Below are positions 24,945-35,300 of a stretch of DNA of 64,000 nt, piece after piece. Location of the stretch: assembly GCA_963677345.2 (NCBI GenBank), contig CAXXLC010000014.1, forward strand, positions 1 to 64,000, in the 5' to 3' direction. Made by a program: the position numbers and the translations under genes. This DNA is from Saccharicrinis sp963677345 (lineage in GTDB: Bacteria > Bacteroidota > Bacteroidia > Bacteroidales > Marinilabiliaceae). Under the pieces are notes generated by a model. It saw only the letters and a program-made list of their open reading frames with translations. It did no database searches and was not told the origin of the DNA. Numbering within the stretch: the first letter of the stretch is position 1; every line of letters starts with the position of its first letter.

Positions 24945-25868
24945 ATGGAAAAGATTAGAGGACTTGTTGCTGCACCTTTTACGCCAATGAAGGCAGATGG
25001 TGCTATAAATGTGGATGTAATACCATCTTATTACCAGTTTTTAAAGAAGAATGGTGTCGCGGGTGCATTTATTAATGGAAGTACAGGAGAGGGAGTGTCG
25101 CAATCTACTCAGGAACGTAAACAAGTTGCCGAGGCGTGGGCAAATCAAAGTAAGCATGATGATAATCCCCTAAAGGTGATAAACCTGGTAGGAGGAACTT
25201 CGTATCAGGAGAGCATTGATTTAGCAAAGCATTCACAAGATGTTGGTATTGATGCTATTGCTGTGTTAGCTCCATTTTATTTTAAACCACCTACCGTTAA
25301 AGAGTTGGCAGAATTTATAAAAACAATAGGTGAGTCAGTACCTGAAATGCCTGTTTATTTTTATCATATTCCTGTTTTAACAGGTGTGGGATTTGCAATG
25401 GTTGATTTATTGCAAGAACTACATGGTAAAATGCCTAATTTTGTGGGTATTAAATATACTCATGAGGATTTTATGGACTATCTGTCTTGTCTCCATTTTG
25501 CTGATGGACAGTATGATATGTTATGGGGAAGGGATGAGAATATGTTGTCGGCCTTAGTGTTAGGTGCTGAAGGTAGTGTTGGAAGTACATTTAATTATGC
25601 AGCTCCTCTATACCATCAGTTGATGGCGGCTTATGAAAATGGAGATGTTAAACAAGCCCGTCAGTTGCAACAAAAATCAATTGATATGATTCGATTATTG
25701 GGTAAATATGGCGGTATTGGTACCGGGAAAGCCTATATGCGTTATGTAGGAATCGAATGTGGAGGATTTCGTATTCCGGTAAGGGAAATGACGGATGATG
25801 CTTATCAGCAATTCGTTAAGGATGTCAATGCGCTGGATATGGAAGCGCTCTTTTCGAAAGGAGATTGA
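24945..25868 (+). CDS. nanA: N-acetylneuraminate lyase
   Basis: Splits sialic acid (Neu5Ac) into N-acetylmannosamine and pyruvate in the cytosol. The 307-residue TIM-barrel protein of the DHDPS/NAL family has the carboxylate-binding motif GSTGEG (45-50), Tyr140 in VYFYHIP, and Schiff-base Lys170 in FVGIKYTHEDF. The FYHIP and GIKYTHED motifs favour NanA over dihydrodipicolinate synthase. No signal peptide is present. The next gene starts 1 bp after the stop, so the lyase and the epimerase-transporter are tightly coupled. The 2-epimerase at 28630 supplies the next step. Confidence 0.93.
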   Translation: MEKIRGLVAAPFTPMKADGAINVDVIPSYYQFLKKNGVAGAFINGSTGEGVSQSTQERKQVAEAWANQSKHDDNPLKVINLVGGTSYQESIDLAKHSQDVGIDAIAVLAPFYFKPPTVKELAEFIKTIGESVPEMPVYFYHIPVLTGVGFAMVDLLQELHGKMPNFVGIKYTHEDFMDYLSCLHFADGQYDMLWGRDENMLSALVLGAEGSVGSTFNYAAPLYHQLMAAYENGDVKQARQLQQKSIDMIRLLGKYGGIGTGKAYMRYVGIECGGFRIPVREMTDDAYQQFVKDVNALDMEALFSKGD

Positions 25869-25869
25869 T

Positions 25870-28515
25870 ATGAGATATTCAATATTGGTTTTACTATTAT
25901 TATTAATAATGCTGTGCCCTGTGAGGGCACAGCAGCATTTGAATCAATCATCATTGGAGGTTTTACCTGCTATTGACTCAGCGCATCCGCATCATGGTTG
26001 GGCAGGAGCATTTATCGGGCTATATAATGATGTAGTTGTCATGGCAGGAGGGTCTGCGTTCCCGGATAAGAAACCATGGGAAGATGGCCAAAAGTTATTT
26101 TCTAATGAAATATTGTTGGGTTGTGAAGAAAATGGACAATTCGCCTGGCATATAGATAAATATAAGTTACCTAATCCTATTGCCGGGGGAGCAGCTGTTT
26201 CATTACCCGAAGGGGTTCTTTGTACAGGAGGATCTAATGAAACAGGCATCTTGTCTGATGCTTTTATACTCAAACTAACCAACGATACTATTCAATATTT
26301 GCCCTTCATTGAGTTGCCTTTCCCTATAAAGGATCATGGAATGGCAGTTATTGAACGAAAAATATATATTGTCGGTGGGGTAACACCTCAAGGCTACAAT
26401 ACTCAACTCCTCGTATATGATCTTGATTCACCACAAAATGGTTGGATTGTGCATGAAGGATTGCCACATGGTATTACCAGTGCTGTTGTGGAGAGTCAAA
26501 TGGATGGTAATGAACAATGTATATATGTTATTGGAGGGCGTTATAAACCGCTGGATAAATCAGTAACTACATTTAGCAGCGAAGTGTGGAAGTTCATTCC
26601 ATCGCAGCAAAAATGGGAGGAAAAGAATCCGATTGCCTTAAAAGGGCAAGTAGTAATAAAATTGGCTGCAGCTGCAGGTATAAAAATCGGGGCTACTCAT
26701 ATCATTTTGGTGGGTGGAGATCATGGAAATGTATTTAATCAAGTAGAGAAGGCTATGATAGCAATGTCTTCAAATAATGATTCTATACGCAGACAGGCAA
26801 AAATACAACGTAATGAGTTGTGGCATAATCATAGTGGTTTTAATAAGGATATATTAGTTTATAATACCATCACCGATAGCTGGTTTAGTCCGGGAGAGGT
26901 AGAAGGGGATGCTCCGGCTGTTACATCTGCTGTTATGTGGAAAAATAAAGTGATAGTTCCTTCTGGTGAGATTCGTCCAGGCATCCGGACCGACCATGTG
27001 TTAGCCTTAAATTTTGAATCTGATGGCGGTTTTGGCTGGTTGAATTATCTGGTTTTGGTTTTGTATTTTATTGCCATGTTACTTCTCGGTTTCTATTTTA
27101 TGAAAAGGGAAGGTGATGATCAGGATTTTTTTAAAGCTGGTGGTCGTATTCCCTGGTGGGCTGCAGGTATCAGTATTTTTGCCACAACATTAAGTGCTAT
27201 TACTTTTATAGCAATTCCTGCAAAGGCTTATGCAACCGACTGGAGGATGTTAATATTTAATCTTACTATTATTATGGTTGTGCCTGTTATAATTAGATAT
27301 TACCTGCCATTTTTCAGAAGATTAAATATTGGAACAGCCTATGAATATCTTGAAATGCGTTTTAACAGAACGGTGCGTTGGGTTGCTTCTATATTGTTTA
27401 TACTGTTTATGATCACGAGAATTGCCATTGTGTTGTTTTTGCCATCATTGGCTTTACATACGGTTACCGGTTTTAGCGTATATTGGTCTATTATTATTAT
27501 GGGAGTAGTAACTATTGTGTACTGTACCAGTGGGGGTATTGAAGCTGTTGTATGGGGCGATGTTATTCAAGGGTTTATTTTGATGGCTGGAGCTTTGTTT
27601 GCCCTGGTGTTTATGGTTGCCGGAGTTGATGGTGGTTTTGGTGGTTTTATCCAGTTGTCATTGGAACAGGATAAGTTTTTTCTGCTCGACACCAGTATGG
27701 ACTGGTCCAAACCTGTGATGTGGGTTGTGCTGTTAGGCGGTTTTGCCAATAGCCTGATAGCATATACTAGTGATCAGTCTGTTGTACAGCGGTATATGAC
27801 AACAAAAGATGAACAGGCAACAGCCAGGAGTATATGGCTCAACGGAATTATCAGTGTTCCCGTATCCATTGTCTTCTTCTTGTTAGGTACTGGTTTATAT
27901 GCTTTTTATACATCTAATCCGGAGGCCGTTTCAGTGACTATACCTAACCTGGATGCAGTTTTTCCTCATTTTATTGTAAGTGAGTTGCCTGCAGGATTAG
28001 CAGGTTTGTTAATTGCAGCAGTATTCGCAGCTGCAATGTCTACCTTGTCATCAAATATTAATTCGGTAGCTGCAGTCATTACATCTGATTTTTATAAGGT
28101 AATAAAACAAAATGTGTCATCTCAAAGTACATTGGTGGTGGCACGTTGGTCTGGTATTTTTGTTGGTGTATTGGGTATTGGTATGGCTTTGGTTTTAGCC
28201 ACCTGGGATATTGCCTCGTTATGGGATCAGTTTAATACTTTTCTGGGATTGTTAACCGGGGGATTGGCCGCATTCTTTATGATGGGTATATTTTTTAAAC
28301 GTATTTCGGGAGTGGCTTCATTGATTGGTGTAATTGTTGGATTAGCGGCATTGCTATATTTGAGAAATTCATCGGATATGTCATTTTTACTGTATGGTGC
28401 AGCTGGTATTTTTGTAAGTGTTGTAGTGGGCTGGCTCTTGAGTTATATTTGGCCGGCAAAAAAAGTCGCAGAACAATTAGTGTATAGCGGAATTAAAAAG
28501 AACAGAGAAAAGTAA
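25870..28515 (+). CDS. Fusion of Kelch-propeller sialic acid mutarotase/epimerase (NanM-like) and sodium:solute symporter
   Basis: Start ATG 25870, 1 bp after the nanA stop; the frame is open further upstream (to 25795), but that part overlaps nanA and lacks a signal. The product has about 881 residues. The signal peptide ends VRAQQ (about 18). A six-bladed Kelch propeller (about 30-375) has VVMAGGSAFP, VLCTGGSNET, IYIVGGVTPQG, IYVIGGRYKP and ILVGGDHG turns. From about 390 comes an SSS-family transporter with 13 or so helices (SLALHTVTGFSVYW, CTSGGIEAVVWGDVIQG, TSDQSVVQRYM). The propeller should lie in the periplasm and convert alpha- to beta-Neu5Ac, which the symporter then imports with Na+. 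I recall related permuted mutarotases fused to symporters, but the arrangement is uncommon. Confidence 0.9.
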   Translation: MRYSILVLLLLLIMLCPVRAQQHLNQSSLEVLPAIDSAHPHHGWAGAFIGLYNDVVVMAGGSAFPDKKPWEDGQKLFSNEILLGCEENGQFAWHIDKYKLPNPIAGGAAVSLPEGVLCTGGSNETGILSDAFILKLTNDTIQYLPFIELPFPIKDHGMAVIERKIYIVGGVTPQGYNTQLLVYDLDSPQNGWIVHEGLPHGITSAVVESQMDGNEQCIYVIGGRYKPLDKSVTTFSSEVWKFIPSQQKWEEKNPIALKGQVVIKLAAAAGIKIGATHIILVGGDHGNVFNQVEKAMIAMSSNNDSIRRQAKIQRNELWHNHSGFNKDILVYNTITDSWFSPGEVEGDAPAVTSAVMWKNKVIVPSGEIRPGIRTDHVLALNFESDGGFGWLNYLVLVLYFIAMLLLGFYFMKREGDDQDFFKAGGRIPWWAAGISIFATTLSAITFIAIPAKAYATDWRMLIFNLTIIMVVPVIIRYYLPFFRRLNIGTAYEYLEMRFNRTVRWVASILFILFMITRIAIVLFLPSLALHTVTGFSVYWSIIIMGVVTIVYCTSGGIEAVVWGDVIQGFILMAGALFALVFMVAGVDGGFGGFIQLSLEQDKFFLLDTSMDWSKPVMWVVLLGGFANSLIAYTSDQSVVQRYMTTKDEQATARSIWLNGIISVPVSIVFFLLGTGLYAFYTSNPEAVSVTIPNLDAVFPHFIVSELPAGLAGLLIAAVFAAAMSTLSSNINSVAAVITSDFYKVIKQNVSSQSTLVVARWSGIFVGVLGIGMALVLATWDIASLWDQFNTFLGLLTGGLAAFFMMGIFFKRISGVASLIGVIVGLAALLYLRNSSDMSFLLYGAAGIFVSVVVGWLLSYIWPAKKVAEQLVYSGIKKNREK

Positions 28516-28629
28516 TGCAATAAAACGAGCCATGATAAAATGTTTTCACACATTGCCTGTACTGATTCATCGGGAAGGGCGACTAACTTGGCGAGTGTTA
28601 TATGTGCATTGAAAGCAAATTTTAATCAT

Positions 28630-29823
28630 ATGAAGAATACGAAAGTGCGTAAAGAAAGGGTACAGCAACTCATTGATCAATATCGCAATGAACTGGAAAA
28701 TAAAGTGATTCCTTTTTGGATGAATTATTCCAAGGATGCTGTACATGGTGGGTATTTTACCTGTTTGTCGCGTGAGGGACAGGTGTATGATACAGATAAG
28801 TTTATCTGGCTTCAGGCCAGGGAGGTATGGCAGTTTGCTAAGCTGTATAACAACTATGAACAACGAGAAGAATGGTTAATGATGGCAGAGCATGGTGCTG
28901 ACTTTCTTAAAAAATATGGAGCAGATGAAAAAGGTCACTGGTACTTTTCTTTAAATCAACAAGGAGAACCTTTGATTCAGCCCTATAATATTTTTTCAGA
29001 CTGTTTTGCAACCATGGCATTCGGGCAACTGTATAAAGCCACGGGTAATGAAGAATACGGAAAACTTGCCAGGGATACTTTTTACTCTATTCTGAAGCGT
29101 CAGGATAATCCTAAAGGTAAATATTCCAAAGCTTATCCCGGTACCCGGGCATTAAAGAATTTTGCTTTACCCATGATTTTATCTAATCTGGCTCTTGAAA
29201 TTGAATCGTTATTGCCAGAGGATCTTATTCGTGATACCCTCGAAAAGATAATCAGTGAAGTAATGGATGTATTCTATTTCCCCGAAGAAGGACTGGTTTT
29301 GGAAAACGTAAGTGAGGATGGACAATTTGTGGATTGCTTTGAAGGACGCTTGTTAAATCCGGGTCATACTATTGAGGCTATGTGGTTTATGATGGATTTA
29401 GGAGAGAAACTCAAGCGTCCTGAATTAATTGATAAAGCAGTTAAAATAACTTTGGATACGCTGGAGTATGGTTGGGATAAGGAATGTGGTGGTATTTTTT
29501 ATTTTATGGATTTGAAAGGTCATCCTACACAGCAACTGGAATGGGATCAAAAACTTTGGTGGGTTCATCTTGAAACTTTGGTAGCTTTGCTTAAGGGTTA
29601 TTATCATACTGGTAATGAAGCTTGCTGGGAGTGGTTTGAAAAAGTGCATGAATATGCATGGAGTCATTTTTCGGATTCTGAATTTGGGGAGTGGTTTGGA
29701 TACCTGAACCGTGGGGGGAAAGTATTGTTGCCATTGAAAGGTGGAAAATGGAAAGGGTGTTTCCATGTGCCAAGGGGGTTGTTGTATTGCCTTCAAACCT
29801 TGGAGCGTATTAATAATAAATAG
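28630..29823 (+). CDS. AGE-family N-acylglucosamine 2-epimerase
   Basis: Interconverts ManNAc and GlcNAc, the step after sialic acid cleavage. The 397-residue product from ATG 28630 (MKNTKVRKERVQQLIDQYRN) is normal length for the family; the 30 extra residues of the longer frame (from 28540) look non-coding. The alpha6/alpha6 barrel markers are visible: WMNYSKDAVHGGYFTCLSR, KFIWLQAREVWQFAKLYN, FSDCFATMAFGQLY, LLNPGHTIEAMWFMMDLG and QKLWWVHLETLVALLKGY, which supply the Arg, Glu and His residues of the active site. It acts in the cytosol. It ends the locus-1 operon; a hairpin terminator follows. Confidence 0.92.
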   Translation: MKNTKVRKERVQQLIDQYRNELENKVIPFWMNYSKDAVHGGYFTCLSREGQVYDTDKFIWLQAREVWQFAKLYNNYEQREEWLMMAEHGADFLKKYGADEKGHWYFSLNQQGEPLIQPYNIFSDCFATMAFGQLYKATGNEEYGKLARDTFYSILKRQDNPKGKYSKAYPGTRALKNFALPMILSNLALEIESLLPEDLIRDTLEKIISEVMDVFYFPEEGLVLENVSEDGQFVDCFEGRLLNPGHTIEAMWFMMDLGEKLKRPELIDKAVKITLDTLEYGWDKECGGIFYFMDLKGHPTQQLEWDQKLWWVHLETLVALLKGYYHTGNEACWEWFEKVHEYAWSHFSDSEFGEWFGYLNRGGKVLLPLKGGKWKGCFHVPRGLLYCLQTLERINNK

Positions 29824-29843
29824 CGATTTTTTGATAGAAAAAT

Positions 29844-29873
29844 CTGAATTATAGTTTTTATAGTTCAGGTTTT
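29844..29873 (+). terminator. Terminator of the locus-1 catabolic operon
   Basis: CTGAATTAT and ATAGTTCAG form a 9-bp stem (one G-U pair) around a 7-nt loop, then a GGTTTTT run. The gap 29824-30211 holds otherwise only AT-rich DNA and the next promoter. Confidence 0.75.
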
Positions 29874-30173
29874 TCATGCAATTATTGCTTGTTTTTGAAT
29901 TTAAACATCTTGTAAATAATTTTAAAATCTATTATCTAAAATCTAACGATCTATTGTATTGTAGTAACTGTTTCTTTCTTCTAGTGCTTATGTTCTTCTT
30001 ATCTCAAAAAAGGTTTTAAATCGATATTTTTTATATCATTAATGTTATATAATGTACCTGTTGAATGATTTACAGGTATTTTTTGATTTGTGGTAAATCA
30101 AAATTCACCTTTGATTGTAAAAAATAAGTGTTGTTTGATTTTTTTATTTAAAAAAGGTGGGGGTGAATATTTT

Positions 30174-30204
30174 TTTGTGCATATTTTTTTTTAGTATAGT
30201 TTTG
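30174..30204 (+). promoter_or_regulatory. Promoter of the locus-2 sigma factor gene
   Basis: TTTG at 30174-30177 and TAGTTTTG at 30197-30204 match the -33/-7 elements with 19 bp between them. The box ends 7 bp before the ATG at 30212, so the mRNA is expected to have almost no leader. Confidence 0.65.
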
Positions 30205-30211
30205 TTGGCAA

Positions 30212-30763
30212 ATGATGAATGACGAAACTGAAATAATTAAACAATTAAAGGCAGGAAAGGAGGAAGGGGTGCGAGCTTTATTTGACCAGTACTATACTCC
30301 TTTATGCTTGTATGCTTTAAAGTTTATAGATGACTTTGAAAAAGCAGAGGATATTGTACAGGAAGTCTTTATTCATTTTTGGGAGCATCGCCCATATAAC
30401 TATTCAATCTCTAATATTAAAGCTTATTTGTTTACTGCAGTCAGAAATAATTCATTGAATTATTTACGAAAAATTAAGCAGTATAAACATGAGTTGTTGG
30501 ATGAACAGTTCGAGCTTCTTGAAGATAATATAGATAATTACTCAGAATTAGATAAAAAGAAAGTACAATTATACGCAGAATTAGATTTGTTGCCTCCACA
30601 ATCCAAAGCTATATTTGAACGTATTATCTTTGAAGGAATGAAATATAAAGAGGTAGCTAACGAACTTAATGTTTCTGTTAATACTGTTAAAACTCTGTTC
30701 TCCAGAACGCTAAAGCGACTTCGCTCATCTGTCGAAATAATAATTTTATTGTTTTTTGTTTAA
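30212..30763 (+). CDS. ECF sigma factor, SusCD-linked (FecI-like) type (locus 2)
   Basis: The 183-residue product has sigma region 2 (LFDQYYTPLCLYALKFIDDFEKAEDIVQEVFIHFWEH) and region 4 (ELDLLPPQSKAIFERIIFEGMKYKEVANELN followed by VSVNTVKTLFSRTLKRLRS). It belongs to the large Bacteroidota set of sigma factors that switch on a SusCD locus when the cognate FecR protein releases it. The FecR gene follows at about 300 bp and an STN-bearing SusC comes after, giving the full trans-envelope pathway. ATG 30212 or 30215 are both possible; a promoter box lies directly before. The 296-bp gap before fecR is unusually long for this pairing and contains a repeated leader element. Confidence 0.93.
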   Translation: MMNDETEIIKQLKAGKEEGVRALFDQYYTPLCLYALKFIDDFEKAEDIVQEVFIHFWEHRPYNYSISNIKAYLFTAVRNNSLNYLRKIKQYKHELLDEQFELLEDNIDNYSELDKKKVQLYAELDLLPPQSKAIFERIIFEGMKYKEVANELNVSVNTVKTLFSRTLKRLRSSVEIIILLFFV

Positions 30764-30943
30764 TCAATAGATTTAAGAGAAAAAAATTAAATTTATTGTA
30801 ATTATTTTTCTACCTATTGTCACCCATTTGTAGTTTTTTGCATCTTTTATGTGTTAGATTGATAGTTGTCTGGTAGATTTTGTATAGAATCGGAATTGCC
30901 GGTCGGGCTTTAAGGCCCCAGGACTATAAAACTAGATTGATTT

Positions 30944-31046
30944 GAAACGGCCATATAAATTTTATTATCCAAATTTACATATAGGCGGATGATCTAATTT
31001 ATTAGAATGTTCTATTTGGCCGTTGGAAAATAAATTTAAACAGATG
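30944..31046 (+). promoter_or_regulatory. Dispersed leader element, copy A (before fecR)
   Basis: The element runs from GAAACGGCCATATAAATTT to AAATTTAAACAGATGAAAA. It is bounded by an AACGGCCA (30946-30953) / TGGCCGTT (31017-31024) inverted repeat. It is clearly the same sequence as at 38045 and 51222. Its terminal ATG (31044) here opens only a 9-codon frame, and the FecR frame starts 16 bp later at a GTG. Confidence 0.75.
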
Positions 31047-31059
31047 AAAATATTACACT

Positions 31060-32241
31060 GTGGGAAAAATTAATGAACAAGTAATTATTCAATGGGCTTT
31101 AAAGTATCATTCAGGTCAAAAGATGACAAAGGATGAGAAAGTAGAATTTGAAGAATGGTTAAGTGAATCTTCAGATCATGTGCGTCTTTTAAATAGTTAC
31201 CGGAAACTATATATCGAATCCCGTCAAATAGTTTTGAAACAAACCATTGATGAAACTGAAGCTTGGTCAGTTATTCGTCAGGAGGTTAAAAAATCAAGGC
31301 ATAAATTGTATCCGCGCATTATTTATGTCGCAGCAACATTACTATTGGCCATTGTTAGTACATGGTTTGTTTATAATAATGTGTTGAAAGATGCACCAGG
31401 CAATGCATGTCACTTTGATCAATTAGCAAAAGTAGGTAGTTCCAAAGCTAAATTAACATTGGCTAATGGTTCTGAAATAAATTTATCGGATAGTGTTTCA
31501 CATAGTTTTAACGAGGAAGACGGTACTGCTATTGCTATTGATAAAGAAAATGCTTTAGTGTATCATTCAGCTTCAACATCCCTGAAGTTAATCTATAATA
31601 CCATACAAATACCCAGGGGAGGTGAGTATGCCATTACTTTATCTGATGGTTCAAAAGTTTGGCTTAATTCAGGTACCGAATTACGTTACCCTGTTCGTTT
31701 TCAAAAAAATCAAAGAAATGTTTATTTGACCGGGGAAGCATATTTTGAGGTTGCACATGATTCAAAATCTCCTTTTGTGGTGAATATTGGAGATACTAAA
31801 GTTAAAGTGCTGGGTACTAAATTTAATATTAGCGGTTATAGCGATGAGGTTCAAATTGCAACAACTTTAGTAGAAGGAAGTGTAAAAGTGGATTATTTAC
31901 AAGAGGGGGTTATTTTAAAACCGGGCCAGCAATCGCTGGTACTAAAAGGACAGGATGGTATTTCAACCAAAAAGGTAGATACAAGTATTTATACCTCATG
32001 GGTTCAGGGTGTTTTCGAGTTCGAAGATACATCCTTAGAACAATTGTGTAAGCAGTTAGGTCGTTGGTATGATGTTGATTTCTTTTTTACAGAACCATAT
32101 CTTAAGAATATTCGCTTTACGGGAGCAGTAAAGCGCAATCAGAGTATTACCTATGCCTTTGAATTAATAGAACAACTCACCAATGTAGAGTTTAAATCTA
32201 ATGGCGATAATATTGTTGTTAAAATAAAAAGCAGGAAATAG
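31060..32241 (+). CDS. FecR-type anti-sigma factor (locus 2)
   Basis: Single-pass inner-membrane regulator that holds the sigma factor until SusC signals. The 393-residue product has an N-terminal sigma-binding DUF4880 region (NEQVIIQWALKYHSGQKMTKDEKVEFEEWLSES), membrane helix about 86-106 (IIYVAATLLLAIVSTWFVY), periplasmic FecR domain (IQIPRGGEYAITLSDGSKVWLNSGTELRYP, FEVAHDSKSPFVVNIGDTKVKVLGTKFNIS) and C-terminal DUF4974 domain (FEFEDTSLEQLCKQLGRWYDVDFFF). The only in-frame start upstream of the conserved region is GTG 31060. The ATG provided by the repeated leader (31044) is out of frame by one base, so a small insertion may have separated it from this gene. Confidence 0.93.
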   Translation: MGKINEQVIIQWALKYHSGQKMTKDEKVEFEEWLSESSDHVRLLNSYRKLYIESRQIVLKQTIDETEAWSVIRQEVKKSRHKLYPRIIYVAATLLLAIVSTWFVYNNVLKDAPGNACHFDQLAKVGSSKAKLTLANGSEINLSDSVSHSFNEEDGTAIAIDKENALVYHSASTSLKLIYNTIQIPRGGEYAITLSDGSKVWLNSGTELRYPVRFQKNQRNVYLTGEAYFEVAHDSKSPFVVNIGDTKVKVLGTKFNISGYSDEVQIATTLVEGSVKVDYLQEGVILKPGQQSLVLKGQDGISTKKVDTSIYTSWVQGVFEFEDTSLEQLCKQLGRWYDVDFFFTEPYLKNIRFTGAVKRNQSITYAFELIEQLTNVEFKSNGDNIVVKIKSRK

Positions 32242-32258
32242 TTCCAGTATTTCCTGCT
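32230..32258 (+). other. Hairpin over the fecR stop codon
   Basis: AGCAGGAAAT and ATTTCCTGCT form a perfect 10-bp stem with a 9-nt loop spanning the fecR stop. There is no T-run, so it may be a processing or attenuation hairpin between the regulator and transporter parts of the operon. Confidence 0.55.
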
Positions 32259-32316
32259 CTTAGATAATGACATTGTCTGAATGGCAATGTAAGTATATAT
32301 GTATAAACACAAAAGT

Positions 32317-35300
32317 ATGAAAAAAAAATGCAAATGGAAGTGGTTTCTATCTTCCATTAGCAGGCTCATGAAATTTAAATTACTGAGTTTGCTATTATTA
32401 CTAACCATTAGTATGCAATTATCAGCTAGTATAATTGCACAAAAAGTAAATTTAAAGGTTAAGGGAGTCAAGGTCAGAGCTGCTCTGAAAGAGCTGAAAA
32501 AGCAGACTGATTATTTCATCATGTTTAATGAGGGAGATATCGACAATGACCTTACAGTCCAGGTAGATCTTGAAAATGCTTCTATTGAAGAGGCTTTGGG
32601 AGAAATATTGAAGGACTTACCGCTACAGTATAGCATCATAGATGATTATGTACTGATAAAGAAAAAGGCAGCCGTCATTCAAACCCAAAGTACTCAGGAA
32701 GAAAAGGTAGTGTTAAAAGGCGTAGTGATTGATGATTCCGGAAATCCGGTTCCTTTTGCTGCTGTTCGTTTAAAGGATACTACTATTGGAGCTATGGCTG
32801 ATGTTAACGGTGTGTATGCTCTTGAATTTGTTAACACAGGGGATATTCTAATTGAGTTTTCAAGCTTGGGTTTTGAAACTGTAACGATACCTTATAGTGG
32901 TCAGAGTTCCCTTGATGTTACGCTTGTATCATCCTTGTCGGGTTTAGATGAAGTGGTTGTGGTAGCTTATGGGGTACGTAAAAAAGGAACCATTACAGGT
33001 TCTGTATCAACTGTTAAGGCTGATAAAATGGAAAATGCTCCAGTGGCTAGTTTTGATCAGGCTTTACAGGGGCAGGCTCCTGGTTTAATGGTTACTTCCA
33101 ATTCAGGGGAACCTAGCAAAGCCTCTACTTTTCAAATACGGGGAACCAACTCTCTAAGTTCCGGTACTTCACCACTATTTATTTTAGATGGGGTAGCAAT
33201 CAGTAGTTCAGATTTTAATTCGATTAGTCCCGGAGACATTGAATCAGTATCTGTATTAAAGGATGCTTCTTCTACCTCAATATATGGAGCTCGTGCAGCT
33301 AATGGTGTTGTTGTGATTACTACTAAGCGTGGAAGATCCACAGATGGAGGAAAGGTTACTTTTCGTACTCAAGCCGGTTTCTCGCAATTAGCACAAAGTG
33401 ATTGGAATTTAATGAACACCGCCGAGCGTATTCAATATGAAAAGGAAATTGGACTGGATGAAGGTCAGGATTATGATGCCTTGTCGAAAATTGATGTAAA
33501 CTGGCTTGAAATGGTGTATAACGATAGTGCACCTTTACAGAATTATGAATTGACATTTAGTGGAGCTACAGAAAAAACCAACTATTTTGTATCGGGTGGT
33601 GTATATGACCAGGAAGGTATTGCTGTGGGTTCAGATTTTAAGAGATATAATTTCAGGACGAATATTGAAACCAAAGCAAAGCAATGGTTAAAAATTGGTA
33701 GTAACACCATGATTGCTTATGAGGATATTCAACAGGCTGATGACGGGCAGTATGCTTTGTATACACCTATATCAGCTACCCGTTTTATGTTGCCTTATTG
33801 GAATCCGTATAAAAAAGACGGAAGTATAGCTTCTGTGGATGATGGAAGCTGGAAAGGCATTGGTGATAATCCTTTGGAATGGATGGAAGCTAATCCTTTA
33901 AAATATAAAAAATATAAAGCAATATCTACTTTTTTTACAGAGTTAACACCTATTGAGGGAATGACAATAAGAAGTTTGGTAGGTGCTGATTATTCTCATA
34001 CAACAGGCTTTGTTCAGTCGTTTCCTAGTTATAACTCCAATAACGGTTATGGTCAGGCAGGTCGTAATTCTTCAGATATTATTAATTTGAGTATTACCAA
34101 TACTATTAATTATCGTTTCAGCCTGAATGATAAGCATAACTTTACCGCTATGGTAGGTCAGGAGGGTGTTGATTATCACTCAGAAAGTTTTCAGGTGATT
34201 ACCAGTGGTCAAACCAATGATAATTTAACCGATGTTTCGTCTGGAACACGAGCATCTTCATGGGGTGATGCAACGTCTGAATATAGCTTTCTTTCATTTT
34301 TTGGAAGAGGAGAATATGCTTTAAATGACAATTATTTTATTGATTTATCTTTACGAACAGATGCCTCGTCGCGCTTCGGTAAAGAAGGTAGATGGGCTAC
34401 ATTCTGGTCTGTTGGTTTCTTATGGAACTTACACCACGAAAACTTTTTGAAAAAGTACCAAAGTTGGCTAACTAATGCTCAGGTATCTGTTAGTACTGGT
34501 ACTTCCGGAAACTCATCTATACCAAATTACGACCATCTGGCTTTGGTAGCCGGAGGAATCAGCTATGGCGGAGATGCCGGTATTGCTCCTTTACAAAGAG
34601 GAAATGAACTTATGGGATGGGAGAAATTGTGGACGACTAACCTGGCTCTTCGTTTGGGTTTTTATAATCGTTTCAATTTAGATGTTGAATTTTACAATAA
34701 GGAAACAACAGATATGCTTATGGAAGTGCCTGTTTCTATGACCGACGGTGGATTCGGATTCAGATGGGATAATGTAGGAACTATGGTGAACAGAGGTGTA
34801 GAGTTAAATTTGAATGCTGATGTGTTACGTACTGAAAATTTTACATGGAATGTAAATGCATTGGTTTCTTATAATAAAAACGAAATTACGAAGCTATACA
34901 ATGGACTGGATGAGTATGAAATTTCCAGCTCAGGAACAAAGTTCGTTGTAGGTCATGGAGCCAGTGAGTTTTATATCAATCGCTATGCCGGGGTAAATCC
35001 TGTTAACGGGGATGCGTTATGGTATGATAAAGATGGCAATATAACTACAGAATATAAGGAATCTGATAAAGTGATGATTGGCAAAAGTTTTTCTGCTCCC
35101 TGGCAAGGTGGATTTGGTACTGCATTATCCTATAAAGGACTGCAGTTTTCTGCTCAGTTTAGTTGGGTTGCTGATAGATGGATGTTTAATAATGATCGCT
35201 TCTTTGAAGAGAGTAACGGACTGTATTCTGCATATAATCAATCAAACCGTTTGCTTTACGAGCGTTGGAAAAAACCGGGTGATGTAACCGATATACCTCG

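Noticed and set aside
24945..25868. Dihydrodipicolinate synthase instead of NanA
   Set aside because: The FYHIP and GIKYTHED motifs and the adjoining Kelch epimerase, transporter and 2-epimerase all indicate sialic acid lyase.
28540..28629. N-terminal extension of the 2-epimerase
   Set aside because: The extra residues are not conserved-looking and the family begins near the inner ATG at 28630.
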